Assembly: GCA_963805985.1 (NCBI GenBank)
Contig: CAWDWG010000006.1
Span: 1-64,000, forward strand
Direction: 5' to 3'
Source of the DNA: Bog-257 sp963805985
GTDB lineage: Bacteria > Acidobacteriota > Terriglobia > Terriglobales > Acidobacteriaceae
Length of the DNA stretch: 64,000 nt
Shown here piece by piece: positions 16,914 through 26,163 of this stretch. Each line of letters opens with the position of its first letter. Position 1 is the first letter of the stretch. The notes beneath the pieces are model-generated. The model saw only the letters and a program-made list of their open reading frames with translations. It was not told where the DNA came from and made no database searches. The translations under genes and the position numbers were made by a program.

Positions 16914-18248
16914 ATGCTTGCCTTCAAGTATTTGCTCATGACAGTTGGCGTAGGCCTGATGCTCACGGGCATTTCGATCCTGGCCTACGACCTGTGGCTG
17001 ATGTTTCAATACCGGCGCGCCATTGCGGCCGGCGGAACGGAAACACTCACGCCGCCAGAGCCGATTCGCTGGCGCACGACGCTGGCTCTGATCGCGGTCG
17101 GATGGGGCCCGATCCTCATCGCGCTCAGCTTCATCATCGTGCCCAGCGGCATGGCCGGCGTCCGCATCAGCCAGACGCGCGGCACCGAAGCCGGCACGCT
17201 CTATCCCGGAGTGCATGTTGTTGTGCCGATGATCGAAGACGTTCAACTCTTCGATCTGCGCGACAAACTGTTCACCACCGGCATCGCCGACGACGGCAAG
17301 AAGTCCGCAGGCGGCGCGAAGTCTGGCGTGCTGAGCGTCCAGTCGAAGGAGGGACTCAACATCGGCCTGGCAATCACCGTGCGCTACCAGTTCGATCCGC
17401 GCCGGCTCGACTATGTGCAATCGCACCTGCCGCAGCCTGTCGAGACCGAGATCGTTCCATCAGTCGTAGCCAGCGCCTGGCGCGAGCTTGCGCCCGGCTA
17501 CACTGTGCGCGAGATGTTCAGCTCGCGCCGCGAAGAAGTTCGCCAGCGCGCCGCCGAAGTCATCACGAGGAAGCTCGGCTCCGACGGCCTCATCGTGAAG
17601 GAGGTTATGCTCCGCGACATTCAACTGCCAGAGGAATACGCGCGCGGCTTGCAGGATCTGCTCCTGAAAGAACAGCAGGATGACCAGCTCAATATCCAGA
17701 CCGACATTCAGCAGAAGCAGGTTCGCATTGCCGAGCTCCAGGCCGAAGCGGAAAAGGTGCAAAAGGTGAAGATCGCGGAGGGCGAGGCGCAGGCCAGGGT
17801 GGTCGAGGCCAAGGGCGAATCCGACGCGATGCAGTACACGTTGCCGCTGAAGGAAAAGCAGATCGAGCAGTCGAAGCTGGAGGCCGAGGCGCGCAAGGAA
17901 GCGACGATTCAGAATGCCGAAGCCGCGGCGCAGGCGAAGGTCATCGACAGCAAAGCCGAGGTGCAGCGGCGTGATCTGCTCGCCGATGCCGAGGCCAAGC
18001 GCATTCGCGTGACCGCCGCAGCCGACGCCGAGCGCATGCGCAGCGAAGCCGCAGTGCTGCGCGAGACTCCGCTGCTGATCAACAAGATCGTCGCCGAAAA
18101 GCTCTCCGACAAAATTCAGGTGATGATGGTGCCGGCCGACGGCAAGTACTTCTTCGCGAGCGATGTGTTTCGCGGATTGGGTTCGAAGCCGATGGGCGTT
18201 CCGCCCGAGGCCGACGATCCCGACTCCGCACAAGGTCAGTCGCGGTAG
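16914..18248 (+). CDS. SPFH/band-7 (prohibitin-like) membrane protein
   Basis: The ATG at 16,914 is chosen because AAAAGGAG lies about 8 nt upstream; an ATG at 16,896 is in frame but lies before that site. About 444 residues. Two N-terminal membrane segments (FKYLLMTVGVGLMLTGISIL; TTLALIAVGWGPILIALSFI) precede a band-7 domain with VPSGMAGVRIS, TLYPGVHVVVPMIEDVQLFD and REEVRQRAAEVITRKL. A long Ala/Glu/Lys-rich coiled coil (about 235-385) follows. SPFH proteins assemble membrane rings or microdomains and often modulate proteases. The tail after the coil is short and polar. Its neighbours suggest an envelope role, but no partner is specified. Confidence 0.88.
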   Translation: MLAFKYLLMTVGVGLMLTGISILAYDLWLMFQYRRAIAAGGTETLTPPEPIRWRTTLALIAVGWGPILIALSFIIVPSGMAGVRISQTRGTEAGTLYPGVHVVVPMIEDVQLFDLRDKLFTTGIADDGKKSAGGAKSGVLSVQSKEGLNIGLAITVRYQFDPRRLDYVQSHLPQPVETEIVPSVVASAWRELAPGYTVREMFSSRREEVRQRAAEVITRKLGSDGLIVKEVMLRDIQLPEEYARGLQDLLLKEQQDDQLNIQTDIQQKQVRIAELQAEAEKVQKVKIAEGEAQARVVEAKGESDAMQYTLPLKEKQIEQSKLEAEARKEATIQNAEAAAQAKVIDSKAEVQRRDLLADAEAKRIRVTAAADAERMRSEAAVLRETPLLINKIVAEKLSDKIQVMMVPADGKYFFASDVFRGLGSKPMGVPPEADDPDSAQGQSR

Positions 18249-18295
18249 GCAGTGAGGTCGGGTTAGTGCGATTGGGTTAGTGCGATTGGGTAGTG

Positions 18296-18372
18296 CGGCG
18301 CTTTTAGCGCCGCGTTCGAGCGCGATAACTCAGCCCCAGCCGCATCGATCATCAACGATGATCGATGCGGCT
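18296..18372. repeat. Palindromic intergenic repeats including a 16-bp perfect stem
   Basis: In the 316-bp gap 18,249-18,564, short GTTAGTGCGATTGG direct repeats (about 18,262-18,297) are followed by a GCGGCGC/GCGCCGC hairpin (18,296-18,314). Next comes AGCCGCATCGATCATC (18,338-18,353), exactly complementary to 18,357-18,372 with an AAC loop. The last could terminate transcription after the SPFH gene or act as a repeated extragenic palindrome. No gene is visible in the gap. Confidence 0.75.
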
Positions 18373-18398
18373 ACGGTAAACGGACAAGTGATTTCAGA

Positions 18399-18493
18399 AT
18401 TGTCATCCCGAGCGGAGCGTCCGCATTGCCTTTCCGACTCGCGTTTTGGCGAGTCGGGCGGACGCGCAGCCGAGGGATCTGCGGTTCGCCGCG
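18399..18493. repeat. Dispersed intergenic repeat, copy 1
   Basis: The block begins TTGTCATCCCGAGCGGAG and ends GAGGGATCTGCGGTTCGCC, with an internal hairpin GACTCGCGTTTTGGCGAGTC in between. The same start and end words recur at 32,249-32,311 and the end word at 46,702-46,738, always between genes. It is a short acidobacterial-type interspersed repeat; it has no coding potential. Confidence 0.7.
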
Positions 18494-18564
18494 AGTGGTA
18501 CGCTGCCTGGCCAATGATGGTAAGCCGCGAAACTATGACGCCCTCCGACTATAATTCGCCACGG

Positions 18565-19767
18565 ATGCTCTCCTTCCACCGCCTGCTGTTTTCGACGATC
18601 GCGTTGCTGTGCTCTTCTCTGGCGCAAGCGTCCAACACCTGGGACGCGCCCGCGTCCGACCTCGCCCGGCAGATCGCGGCTCTCACCGGTCCCGGCACCA
18701 TCACGCTAACGGTCACGAATCGCTCCGCTCTCTCCAACGACGATGCCGCGACCATTCGCAACACCGTCGAACGTGAGCTGCGAGCCGCCGGCATCACCCT
18801 CCGCGCCAAGGACGCCAATTCGGACGTACGCATCACTCTGTCGCAGAATCTGCAGGGCTGGCTCTGGGTCGCGGAGGTCCAGGAAGGTTCGGAGGTGAAG
18901 GTGGCGATGCTCCCGGTCGCGGGCTCGACGCTGACCGGCGCTGCAAGCTCGACACCCGCGATCACGCTGCGCGTCAATCTGCTCTTTGCCCAGGCCGCCC
19001 CGATTCTCGACCTCGCAATTCTCGCCGCGGGCAACGACCAGCGCATGATCGTGCTCGATCCCGAACATATCAAGATCTACAACCAGACTGCCGGAAGCTG
19101 GCAACAGGCGCAGACCTTCGCGATCACCCACGCTTCGCCATTTCCGCGTGATCTGCGCGGGCACATCGTTCCCAGCACCGACCACCCATTCGACGCCTAT
19201 CTTCCGGGCGCGGTTTGCGCCGCGACCAGGACCGGCAACGCGAACGATCTGACCCTGGCCTGCAACGACAGCGACGATCCCTGGCCACTGGGTTCGCAAA
19301 GGGCTTTCTACAACTCAACTCGTGACTTCTTTACCGGCGTCCTCACGCCGGGCTTCGGTCGCCAGCTGGCGCCCTTCTATTCCGCTGCCGAGTTGAGACA
19401 AGCCAACAACACCGCGTTCGTCTTTGTCGACGTGAGTGGTGCGGCGCACATTCTGGACGCCAACTCGACGAAGTCGATTATCGGCGCACGCGACTGGGGC
19501 AGCGATATTGCAGTAGTCCGTTCCGAGTGCGGCGCGGCGACGCAGGTGCTCACCTCGGCGGCAGGATGGCCGGCTTCGGATTCACTGCGCGCCTATGAGA
19601 TCTCCGGCCACGAGGCCACTCCCGTCAGTGCGCCGTGGACCTTCGATGGTGGAATCGTAACTGCGTTATGGACCGCGATCGACGGAGCATCCGCAACCGT
19701 GATCGTCGAGAAGCAGCAGGAAAATCGATATGAAGCGTACAGTGCCGTGGTGGCTTGCGGCCGTTAG
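18565..19767 (+). CDS. Exported protein of unknown function, first gene of a signalling operon
   Basis: 400 residues from ATG 18,565, chosen because it begins a signal peptide (MLSFHRLLFSTIALLCSSLAQA followed by SN); the frame is open further upstream into repeats. The N-terminal part (ITLTVTNRSALSNDDAATI, RNTVERELRAAGITL) resembles the conserved start of acidobacterial proteins that precede extracellular solute-binding proteins. The remaining sequence looks like beta-rich, propeller-like repeats (ILDLAILAAGNDQRMIVLD; RTGNANDLTLACNDSDDPW). It overlaps the next gene by 38 nt, so it is translationally linked. It likely acts in the periplasm beside the binding protein; the actual role is unknown. 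Confidence 0.7.
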   Translation: MLSFHRLLFSTIALLCSSLAQASNTWDAPASDLARQIAALTGPGTITLTVTNRSALSNDDAATIRNTVERELRAAGITLRAKDANSDVRITLSQNLQGWLWVAEVQEGSEVKVAMLPVAGSTLTGAASSTPAITLRVNLLFAQAAPILDLAILAAGNDQRMIVLDPEHIKIYNQTAGSWQQAQTFAITHASPFPRDLRGHIVPSTDHPFDAYLPGAVCAATRTGNANDLTLACNDSDDPWPLGSQRAFYNSTRDFFTGVLTPGFGRQLAPFYSAAELRQANNTAFVFVDVSGAAHILDANSTKSIIGARDWGSDIAVVRSECGAATQVLTSAAGWPASDSLRAYEISGHEATPVSAPWTFDGGIVTALWTAIDGASATVIVEKQQENRYEAYSAVVACGR

Positions 19768-21068
19768 TCTGCTGTTCGCGCTGGCGGTACCGGCGGCGGC
19801 GCGCACCCGTCCGCGCTACGGTGGAATTCTGCACATGGACACGCGCTCCGATCCGCTGAAGTTTCCCGATGGCGCTGCCCGCAGGCTGCTCTTCGATACC
19901 CTGACCCAGGTGAGCGATGCCGGCGAAATCGTGCCGGCGCTGGCGGTCGAGTTGGGAGTCGCAGAGTGCAAATCATCGCTGGATACTTCATCTGCGGAGC
20001 GGCGTTCACTTCCACGACGGCTCGCCGTTAACTGCTGATGTGGTCGAACAGTCGCTGTCCGCTGCGTGCGCACGTTGCGGATGGCGCGTGCGAGCCGTGG
20101 GAGACTCTGTCGTCATCACCAGCGAATCTCCCATGCCGGGCCTGCCCGCCGAACTGGCGCGCAGCATGTACGCGATCACGCGACAAGGCGCAGACGGTAG
20201 CCCCAACGGCACTGGGCCGTTTCGCTTCGTCGCCAACTCCAACGGCATCGTCTTTCTCGCTGCCAACGACGATTCGTGGCAGGGACGTCCCTTTCTCAAT
20301 GAGATCCAGATCTACGGCAATCGGACGAGCGATGAGCAGTTGTTGGATTTTCGAATCGGCAAGGCTGATCTAGTCGAGCTTTCGCCCGAAAAGCTGGGCT
20401 CGGCCCAGCAGGAGCGCATTCCGCTGCTGATCACGGTGCGGCCGACGGATTTGCTGGCTCTTACAATGTCAGACCAGCTGATTGCAGACCCTCATCTGCG
20501 CCAGTCGATTGCGCTCGCGCTGGATCGTACGGGGCTGTTCAACATCGTCCAGAAACACGGCGAGATTACCGCTAGCCTGCTGCCCAGTGCGGTAAGCGGA
20601 TATTCGTTCCTGTTCCCCACAGCCCCGGATCTCAACCGCGCGCGCGAGCTTCGCGGAGGGCAATCCGCAACGCTGCGCCTCAGCGTCGACGCGTCGAACC
20701 CCACCCTGCAGTTTATCGCCGACCGTCTCAGGCTGAACCTGCGCGATGCGGGTTGGAATGTGCAAGTCGTTCCGCTGGCGACAAACCCCAATGCTGAACT
20801 GTCGTTGCGCCTGTTGCATATTGAGGCTGCCGATGCCCAGTCAGCGCTGCGCGAAACGCTCGAAGACTTTGGCTCGACGCTGCACGATGACGCTTCCGAT
20901 CCCTTTTCACTCTACCGTGCCGAATCGGCCTTCCTGCAGTCCCACACTGTGGTACCTCTGCTATATCTTCCGCGAGCCTATGGAGTGAGCACGCGCGTCC
21001 ACAATCTCGTTTTGAATCCCAGCGGCGTGCCGGATCTGGCCAACGTTTCGGTGGAGGACGTGCGATGA
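19730..21068 (+). CDS. SBP_bac_5-type (DppA/OppA-like) solute-binding protein without a transporter, one frameshift
   Basis: ATG at 19,730 starts a signal peptide (WWLAAVSLLFALAVPAAA). The family 5 binding-protein core follows: RYGGILHMDTRSDPL and LTQVSDAGEIVPALAVEL, then, after an extra base near 19,966, ILHLRSGVHFHDGSPLTADV and later RQSIALALDRTGLFNI. It ends PLLYLPRAYGVSTRVHNLVL. Such proteins bind peptides or other small ligands in the periplasm. There are no permease or ATPase genes nearby. Its stop overlaps the histidine-kinase start (ATGA at 21,065), which suggests it feeds ligand information to the sensor. Length about 445 residues. Confidence 0.78.
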
Positions 21069-22849
21069 GCCTTCGCCAGAAGCTGCTGCTGGTCTTCTCC
21101 TTCACTGTGGTACTGGCGGTCGCCACCGTCGCAGGAATCGTGTCACTGCGAACGCGGCAGGCCTTTACCAAAGCCGACGAGCAGCACACCGCGGCCCTCA
21201 TCGATCAGTTCCGGCGGGAGTTGCGAGGGCGTGCCGAAGATGTCGCGGTTCGCGTGGACGAGCTCGCCACCAGCGATCCGATGGTAAGAATTGCAGTTGA
21301 TCTCACGGCGAATAACGATCCCTCGCCGTACATGACCGAGGCGGCTACTCTGGCCCGAGACCACCAGCTTGACTACCTGGAGATTTTGCTGGCGGACGGG
21401 AGCATCGTCTCGTCCGCGCAATATCCGGCGCGCTTCGGATACAAGGAAGATCTGAAGCTGGCGGGGGATCAACCTAGCTTTCTGAAGAAAGAAGAGCTGG
21501 CCGATGGCACGAACGAAATCGGGCTGTTCGCTCTGCGTAAGGTTCCGGGCAGCGAGCCTCCTTTATATGTGCTGGGCGGCAGACGGCTCGACCGCGGCTT
21601 CCTCGCCAATCTAGCCGCGCCGGCTGGTTCTCAGATAATCCTCTATCCGGCTCTGGCGGCGAACTTCAATCCCAAAGCCATCGTGAGCAGCATGGGGGAA
21701 GTTGAGCGCGCCGCGAAATTCCAACCGATCATCGAGCAAGCGATTTCCACCGGCCAGGAGCGGCGATCCGTCATCTACCTCACCGATCGCCGCGAAGACA
21801 GTGTGGACGCGGCTGCGATTCCCATGAAGGCTCCCGATGGAACGGTGCTGGCGGTGCTGGTGGTAGCGAACGCGCGCCGAGCTCTGGTGGAATTGCAGCA
21901 GCACATTCGCGCCATCGGCTATGGCGTCGCGGGCGCCGGTATCCTGCTCACCATCATCGCCAGCCTTTGGCTCACCTCGCGCATCTCGCGTCCCATTGAA
22001 CGGCTGGCTCACGCTGCCGGCGCCGTCGCCGCCGGCAATTGGGACACGCAAGTCGAGATTTCCACTCACGACGAAGTAGGCGAACTGGCTCGCAGCTTTA
22101 ATCACATGACACAACAGCTCTCTGAGCAGCGTGAGCGATTAGTCCAGAGCGAGCGGGTTGCCGCCTGGCGAGAACTGGCGCGGAGACTGGCGCATGAGTT
22201 GAAGAATCCGCTGTTTCCGTTGCAGCTGACACTGGAAAATCTGATCAAGGCTCGCAGTATGTCTAGCGCCGACTTCGACGAGATCTTTCGCGAGAGCACT
22301 GAGACGCTTAGCGTCGAGATTGCCAATCTGAAGAACATCGTTGGCCGCTTCAGCGATTTTTCCAAGATGCCGAAGCCGCAGCTCGAAGATGTAGACATGG
22401 CCGATGTACTGCGCAAAATCTCGGCCCTCTACGAGCCGGCGCTGAGCCAGCATCAGCCGCCAATCGGCTTCGAGTGCCGCATCAGCGACGAGCCGCTGCG
22501 AATCTCGGCCGATCCCGAACTGTTGCATCGCGCCCTGTCGAACCTGGTTCTGAATGCCATGGACGCGATGCCTGATGGCGGCACGCTGACCATCGAGGCC
22601 GGGCGTCACGACGAGTCGGTCGAACTTCGCATCTCCGATACCGGCACGGGAATGACCGCCGAAGAATGCGAGCGCCTCTTCACGCCGTATTACACCACCA
22701 AGCAACACGGCACTGGCTTGGGACTCGCCATTGTGCAGTCGGTGATAAGCGATCACAATGGCACTATTCGCGTCGAGAGCACGCCGGGCACCGGTACGAC
22801 CTTCGTAGTGGAACTGCCGTCGCTGGCGGCGAGCGCAGCCAAAGCATGA
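21065..22849 (+). CDS. NtrY-like sensor histidine kinase
   Basis: 594 residues. The N-terminal membrane helix (LLLVFSFTVVLAVATVAGIV) precedes a ~240-residue periplasmic sensor region that resembles a dCache/PAS-like fold. A second helix follows (IGYGVAGAGILLTIIASLWL), then HAMP (ISRPIERLAHAAGAVAAGNW), the H-box RLAHELKNPLFPLQLTLENL with the phospho-acceptor His, and HATPase motifs NLVLNAMDAMP, DTGTGM and GTGLGLAI. The HELKNPL form is typical of NtrB/NtrY/AtoS kinases that pair with sigma-54 activators. Its start overlaps the solute-binding gene by 4 nt and its end overlaps the response regulator by 4 nt, so the set is one operon. Confidence 0.93.
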   Translation: MSLRQKLLLVFSFTVVLAVATVAGIVSLRTRQAFTKADEQHTAALIDQFRRELRGRAEDVAVRVDELATSDPMVRIAVDLTANNDPSPYMTEAATLARDHQLDYLEILLADGSIVSSAQYPARFGYKEDLKLAGDQPSFLKKEELADGTNEIGLFALRKVPGSEPPLYVLGGRRLDRGFLANLAAPAGSQIILYPALAANFNPKAIVSSMGEVERAAKFQPIIEQAISTGQERRSVIYLTDRREDSVDAAAIPMKAPDGTVLAVLVVANARRALVELQQHIRAIGYGVAGAGILLTIIASLWLTSRISRPIERLAHAAGAVAAGNWDTQVEISTHDEVGELARSFNHMTQQLSEQRERLVQSERVAAWRELARRLAHELKNPLFPLQLTLENLIKARSMSSADFDEIFRESTETLSVEIANLKNIVGRFSDFSKMPKPQLEDVDMADVLRKISALYEPALSQHQPPIGFECRISDEPLRISADPELLHRALSNLVLNAMDAMPDGGTLTIEAGRHDESVELRISDTGTGMTAEECERLFTPYYTTKQHGTGLGLAIVQSVISDHNGTIRVESTPGTGTTFVVELPSLAASAAKA

Positions 22850-24216
22850 CGAAAGCCGACATCATGGTCGTGGACGACGAAGCCAGCACTCTCGGCTCGC
22901 TGTCGCGCGCCTTCCGTCTGGCCGGACATGAAGTCGCGGTGTGCAACAACGCTATACAGGCGCTCGAACTCGCCCGGCTCCGTCCTTTCGACCTCATCCT
23001 CTCCGATGTGGTGATGCCTGGCCGCGACGGCTTGGCGCTGCTGGAGGATTTGCGAGCAAACGGCATCACCACGCCCGTGGTGATGATGTCGGGACAGGCG
23101 CACATTGATATGGCGGTGCGTGCCACAAAGCTGGGCGCGCTCGATTTCCTGGAAAAGCCAATCACCAGCGACAAACTTCTGCTGACGGTGGAGAATGCGC
23201 TCAAGCTGCGACGCCTGGAGGCTGAGAACCGCGAACTGCGGCATCGCGTCGGAAAACACCAGATCGTCTGGGTCAGCGAATCGATGGGTCGCGTGATGAC
23301 GCAACTGGAGCGCATTGGGGCCAGCGAGACGCGCATCTGCATCTACGGCGAAACCGGCACGGGAAAAGAATTGGCGGCGCGCACACTGCACGAGAAAAGT
23401 CCGCGTGCGCATGGGCCGTTCGTCACGCTCAACTGCGCTGCTGTCCCGCCGGAGCTGATCGAGTCAGAACTCTTCGGTCACGAGAAAGGCGCCTTCACCG
23501 GCGCCATGCAGCGCCATATCGGCAAGTTCGAGCAGGCGCATCGCGGCACGCTCTTCCTCGACGAGATCGGCGACATGCCGCGCAACATGCAAGTCAAGCT
23601 GTTGCGCGTTCTGGAAGAGGGCGAAATCGAACGCCTCGGCGGCGGCAAGCCTCTGGTGATCGACGTTCGTGTCCTGGTAGCAACCCATCGCGACCTGGCT
23701 GCACTGGTGAAGGAGGGGCAATTCCGCAACGATCTCTACCATCGTGTCGTCGTCTTCCCGATTACGCTTCCATCGTTGCGCGAAAGGGCCGACGACATTC
23801 CCGAACTCATCGAGCATTTCGCGGCTCAGGTGTGCGCGCAGAACGGCTGGAAGCTCGTCCCATTCACGCGCGGTGCAGTTGACGCGTTGAAGGCTTACTC
23901 GTGGCCGGGAAACGTGCGTGAGTTGCGCAACATGGTGGAGCGACTGCTTCTGCTGGCGACGTCGGGAACAGTAGACGCGGCGACAGTTGAGCTGGCTCTG
24001 CCGCCCGCGAGCCGCACCGAGCAAGCGTCATCGAGCGACCATCACGGCCCGCTCGCCGAGCAGGTCATGCAATTCGAGCGCGAAGCGATCTTAGCCGAGT
24101 TAGAGCGCCAGCATCATCACATCACCAACACCGCCAAAGCGCTGGGACTGGAGCGCAGTCATCTCTACAAGAAGTGCCAGGCTCTGGGAATTCAGTTGAG
24201 AGCGATGCGAAGCTGA
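22846..24216 (+). CDS. Sigma-54-dependent response regulator (NtrC/NtrX type)
   Basis: 456 residues from ATG 22,846, overlapping the kinase stop (ATGA). Receiver domain: VVDDEAS acidic pair, phospho-Asp in LILSDVVMPGRDG, Lys in FLEKPI. AAA+ domain: Walker A GETGTGKE, the sigma-54 contact loop GAFTGA, Walker B GTLFLDEIGD, and the arginine-finger region FRNDLYHRVVVFPI. The C-terminal Fis-type helix-turn-helix is NTAKALGLERSHLYKKCQAL. It should activate sigma-54 promoters upon phosphorylation by the kinase at 21,065. No sigma-54 promoter was found by eye in the neighbouring gaps. Confidence 0.95.
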   Translation: MTKADIMVVDDEASTLGSLSRAFRLAGHEVAVCNNAIQALELARLRPFDLILSDVVMPGRDGLALLEDLRANGITTPVVMMSGQAHIDMAVRATKLGALDFLEKPITSDKLLLTVENALKLRRLEAENRELRHRVGKHQIVWVSESMGRVMTQLERIGASETRICIYGETGTGKELAARTLHEKSPRAHGPFVTLNCAAVPPELIESELFGHEKGAFTGAMQRHIGKFEQAHRGTLFLDEIGDMPRNMQVKLLRVLEEGEIERLGGGKPLVIDVRVLVATHRDLAALVKEGQFRNDLYHRVVVFPITLPSLRERADDIPELIEHFAAQVCAQNGWKLVPFTRGAVDALKAYSWPGNVRELRNMVERLLLLATSGTVDAATVELALPPASRTEQASSSDHHGPLAEQVMQFEREAILAELERQHHHITNTAKALGLERSHLYKKCQALGIQLRAMRS

Positions 24217-24333
24217 GTTTCGCCGTCTCCAGAAGATCTGCCGAACGCTGCCGCCAAGATCGGCACCCGCGGCTCCTATATAAGACTGCGGACCTCACGA
24301 GGTGCCGCCCGGCTCGACCACGGCTCCGTCGTT

Positions 24334-25977
24334 TTATTGCGTAGGATTTCGCGGAAACTTGAGATACGGCATCCGTATATTGTCGATGACGATCTGGTCG
24401 GCGCGAATCGCGGTAGGCGCTTCGAATCCGTGCCCGGAATCTGAAGGGTCCGTGACCGTCATCAACGCGGCTCCTCCGGCCGTAACAAAATCATCCTGAT
24501 CGACACCGTCGCCGCTCACTCCCAGCCCTCCGACCAGCACTCCATTTCGATACAGCGGCAAGCTGCCGGGAAAAAAGACAATCCCGTTCTGATTGGGATT
24601 CTTCGGCTGCGAGCCTTGCGTGCAGGCGTTGGCAGTGTCATTAAGATAAAGATTGAAGAATGGCCCATCGCCGCTGCCATCGATTCCCGGCGGAAATTCC
24701 GGCTGCGCGCCGAAGCCGATGGTGCGGTTTGTGACCGCCGTCCCTTGCGGAATGCCCGGCAGGTCAATCGCTCCCGGTTGACTCGCGGCATAAACGCCGG
24801 GCAGCGTGCCGCCGTTGCTGAAGTAGATCACGTTCCTTGCTTTGGCGACAGCTACATCGATACTAAAGATGGTCGCATCCGTCATGCGATAGACGGCGAG
24901 CAGGTTGCCGTCGAGATCGGAGACCGCAAACATCATTCTCGCCCGCGAGCCAATGGGAAGCCGGATGACCGCGCGCGTCTGATTCGCCGTTGCAACGGCG
25001 CTGCTGACGATGCTGGCAACGTCGGAACTGCTAAGACCGCCGGAATAGGCGCTCGCCATCGGCCCAACCAGATATCCGTCTGGCGGTGCTCCCGGACTCG
25101 CCGAAGGTCCCACAACGTAGGACCCATTAAAAGTACCGGCGCTAATCCCACTCGGCGCAGTCGTCTGATCGACAAACGGCACGGCGATGCCATTGATGAC
25201 CACAACTCCCGGAGGCGCAGGAGTCGGTCCAAACGGAGCCGTAGTTCCGGCAACGTAGGCAGCGTACTCTGCGATATTCCCGGCAGCCACAGGGTCGGGA
25301 TTCGCGACCACCACTCCAACTCCGCCGACCAGCGTGTTGTCTTCAAACAATGGCACGCCGCCGGGATTCACCGCTGTCGGTTCGCTATCGTAAACGTTCG
25401 CCTTGCCGGTGATGATGCCCAACCCCGGGCTTGTGCCATTAATTAACGTTGCCGGCGGGATCGCCTGCCCGGACAAGTAGGTTGTGTTGAACGAGCAGCC
25501 GCGATTGGTGTTCTCAATGCCGTAGAGGGGCGCGTTCGGCGTCCCGTCGACTCCGGGCGGAAAATGAATGCCGCTAATGTAGCGGACTGTGCGCGACGAC
25601 AATGGCGCCTGATCGTTGCTGAAGAAAGCCGCAGTTCGCGCCAGCGCTACCGCCAGGTTCTGCGCATTGTCGTTGGCTCCGAAGTTGCCAACGCCGGTTG
25701 CCGGAGCATTATTCGTATTGAAGACGGCAAGAATGTTCCCCAGACGATCGGTGACGCCGACCACTACCGGGACGTTCACTGCCTCGACCGCGGCATGAAC
25801 GACCGCGTCGACCTGTACCGAAGTGAGCGACTGGGTTGCCGGCGGCGCCGCTGGAGGAGGATCGCTGCCGGCACCTCCGCTGCTGGAATTGCCTCCGCCG
25901 CCTCCGCACGAGATTAGCAGCAGCGCGGCCATAGCCGTCGTCAGCGAAAGGACTCCGATGCGGCGCTTGCTATCCAT
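24334..25977 (-). CDS. Lipoprotein with two HbpS/GlcG-like domains
   Basis: About 547 residues from ATG 25,977, which gives a lipoprotein signal (MAALLLISC, lipobox Cys) followed by a Gly/Ser-rich linker. Two domains of the GlcG/HbpS (DUF336) type are visible. Each has a VVVGVTDRLGNILAVF or MMFAVSDLDGNLLAVYRM core, a ...ARTAAFFSNDQAPL or ARNVIYFSNGGTLPG segment, and a GGVGVVV or GGLGVSGDGVDQDD motif. HbpS-type domains bind haem or small cofactors and sense redox state in some bacteria. Here the tandem, secreted arrangement next to a multiheme cytochrome locus is suggestive only. It is divergent from the outer-membrane protein gene. Confidence 0.8.
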   Translation of the reverse strand: MDSKRRIGVLSLTTAMAALLLISCGGGGGNSSSGGAGSDPPPAAPPATQSLTSVQVDAVVHAAVEAVNVPVVVGVTDRLGNILAVFNTNNAPATGVGNFGANDNAQNLAVALARTAAFFSNDQAPLSSRTVRYISGIHFPPGVDGTPNAPLYGIENTNRGCSFNTTYLSGQAIPPATLINGTSPGLGIITGKANVYDSEPTAVNPGGVPLFEDNTLVGGVGVVVANPDPVAAGNIAEYAAYVAGTTAPFGPTPAPPGVVVINGIAVPFVDQTTAPSGISAGTFNGSYVVGPSASPGAPPDGYLVGPMASAYSGGLSSSDVASIVSSAVATANQTRAVIRLPIGSRARMMFAVSDLDGNLLAVYRMTDATIFSIDVAVAKARNVIYFSNGGTLPGVYAASQPGAIDLPGIPQGTAVTNRTIGFGAQPEFPPGIDGSGDGPFFNLYLNDTANACTQGSQPKNPNQNGIVFFPGSLPLYRNGVLVGGLGVSGDGVDQDDFVTAGGAALMTVTDPSDSGHGFEAPTAIRADQIVIDNIRMPYLKFPRNPTQ

Positions 25978-26163
25978 CGGGCGAACGATCACCACAATTT
26001 CAATGGTTTTGTTGGAGCCGCAATTATGACGTTATTTGCGCCGAAGTCAAGATAATCATCGCCAGACCTTGCCGCGTGCAAGCAGTGCTTGCTCCACAGG
26101 CCGGGTTGTGATACCAACTAAGCCCATCTAGTTCAGTCGCAGGCAACGAGCTGACTTCTGGCG

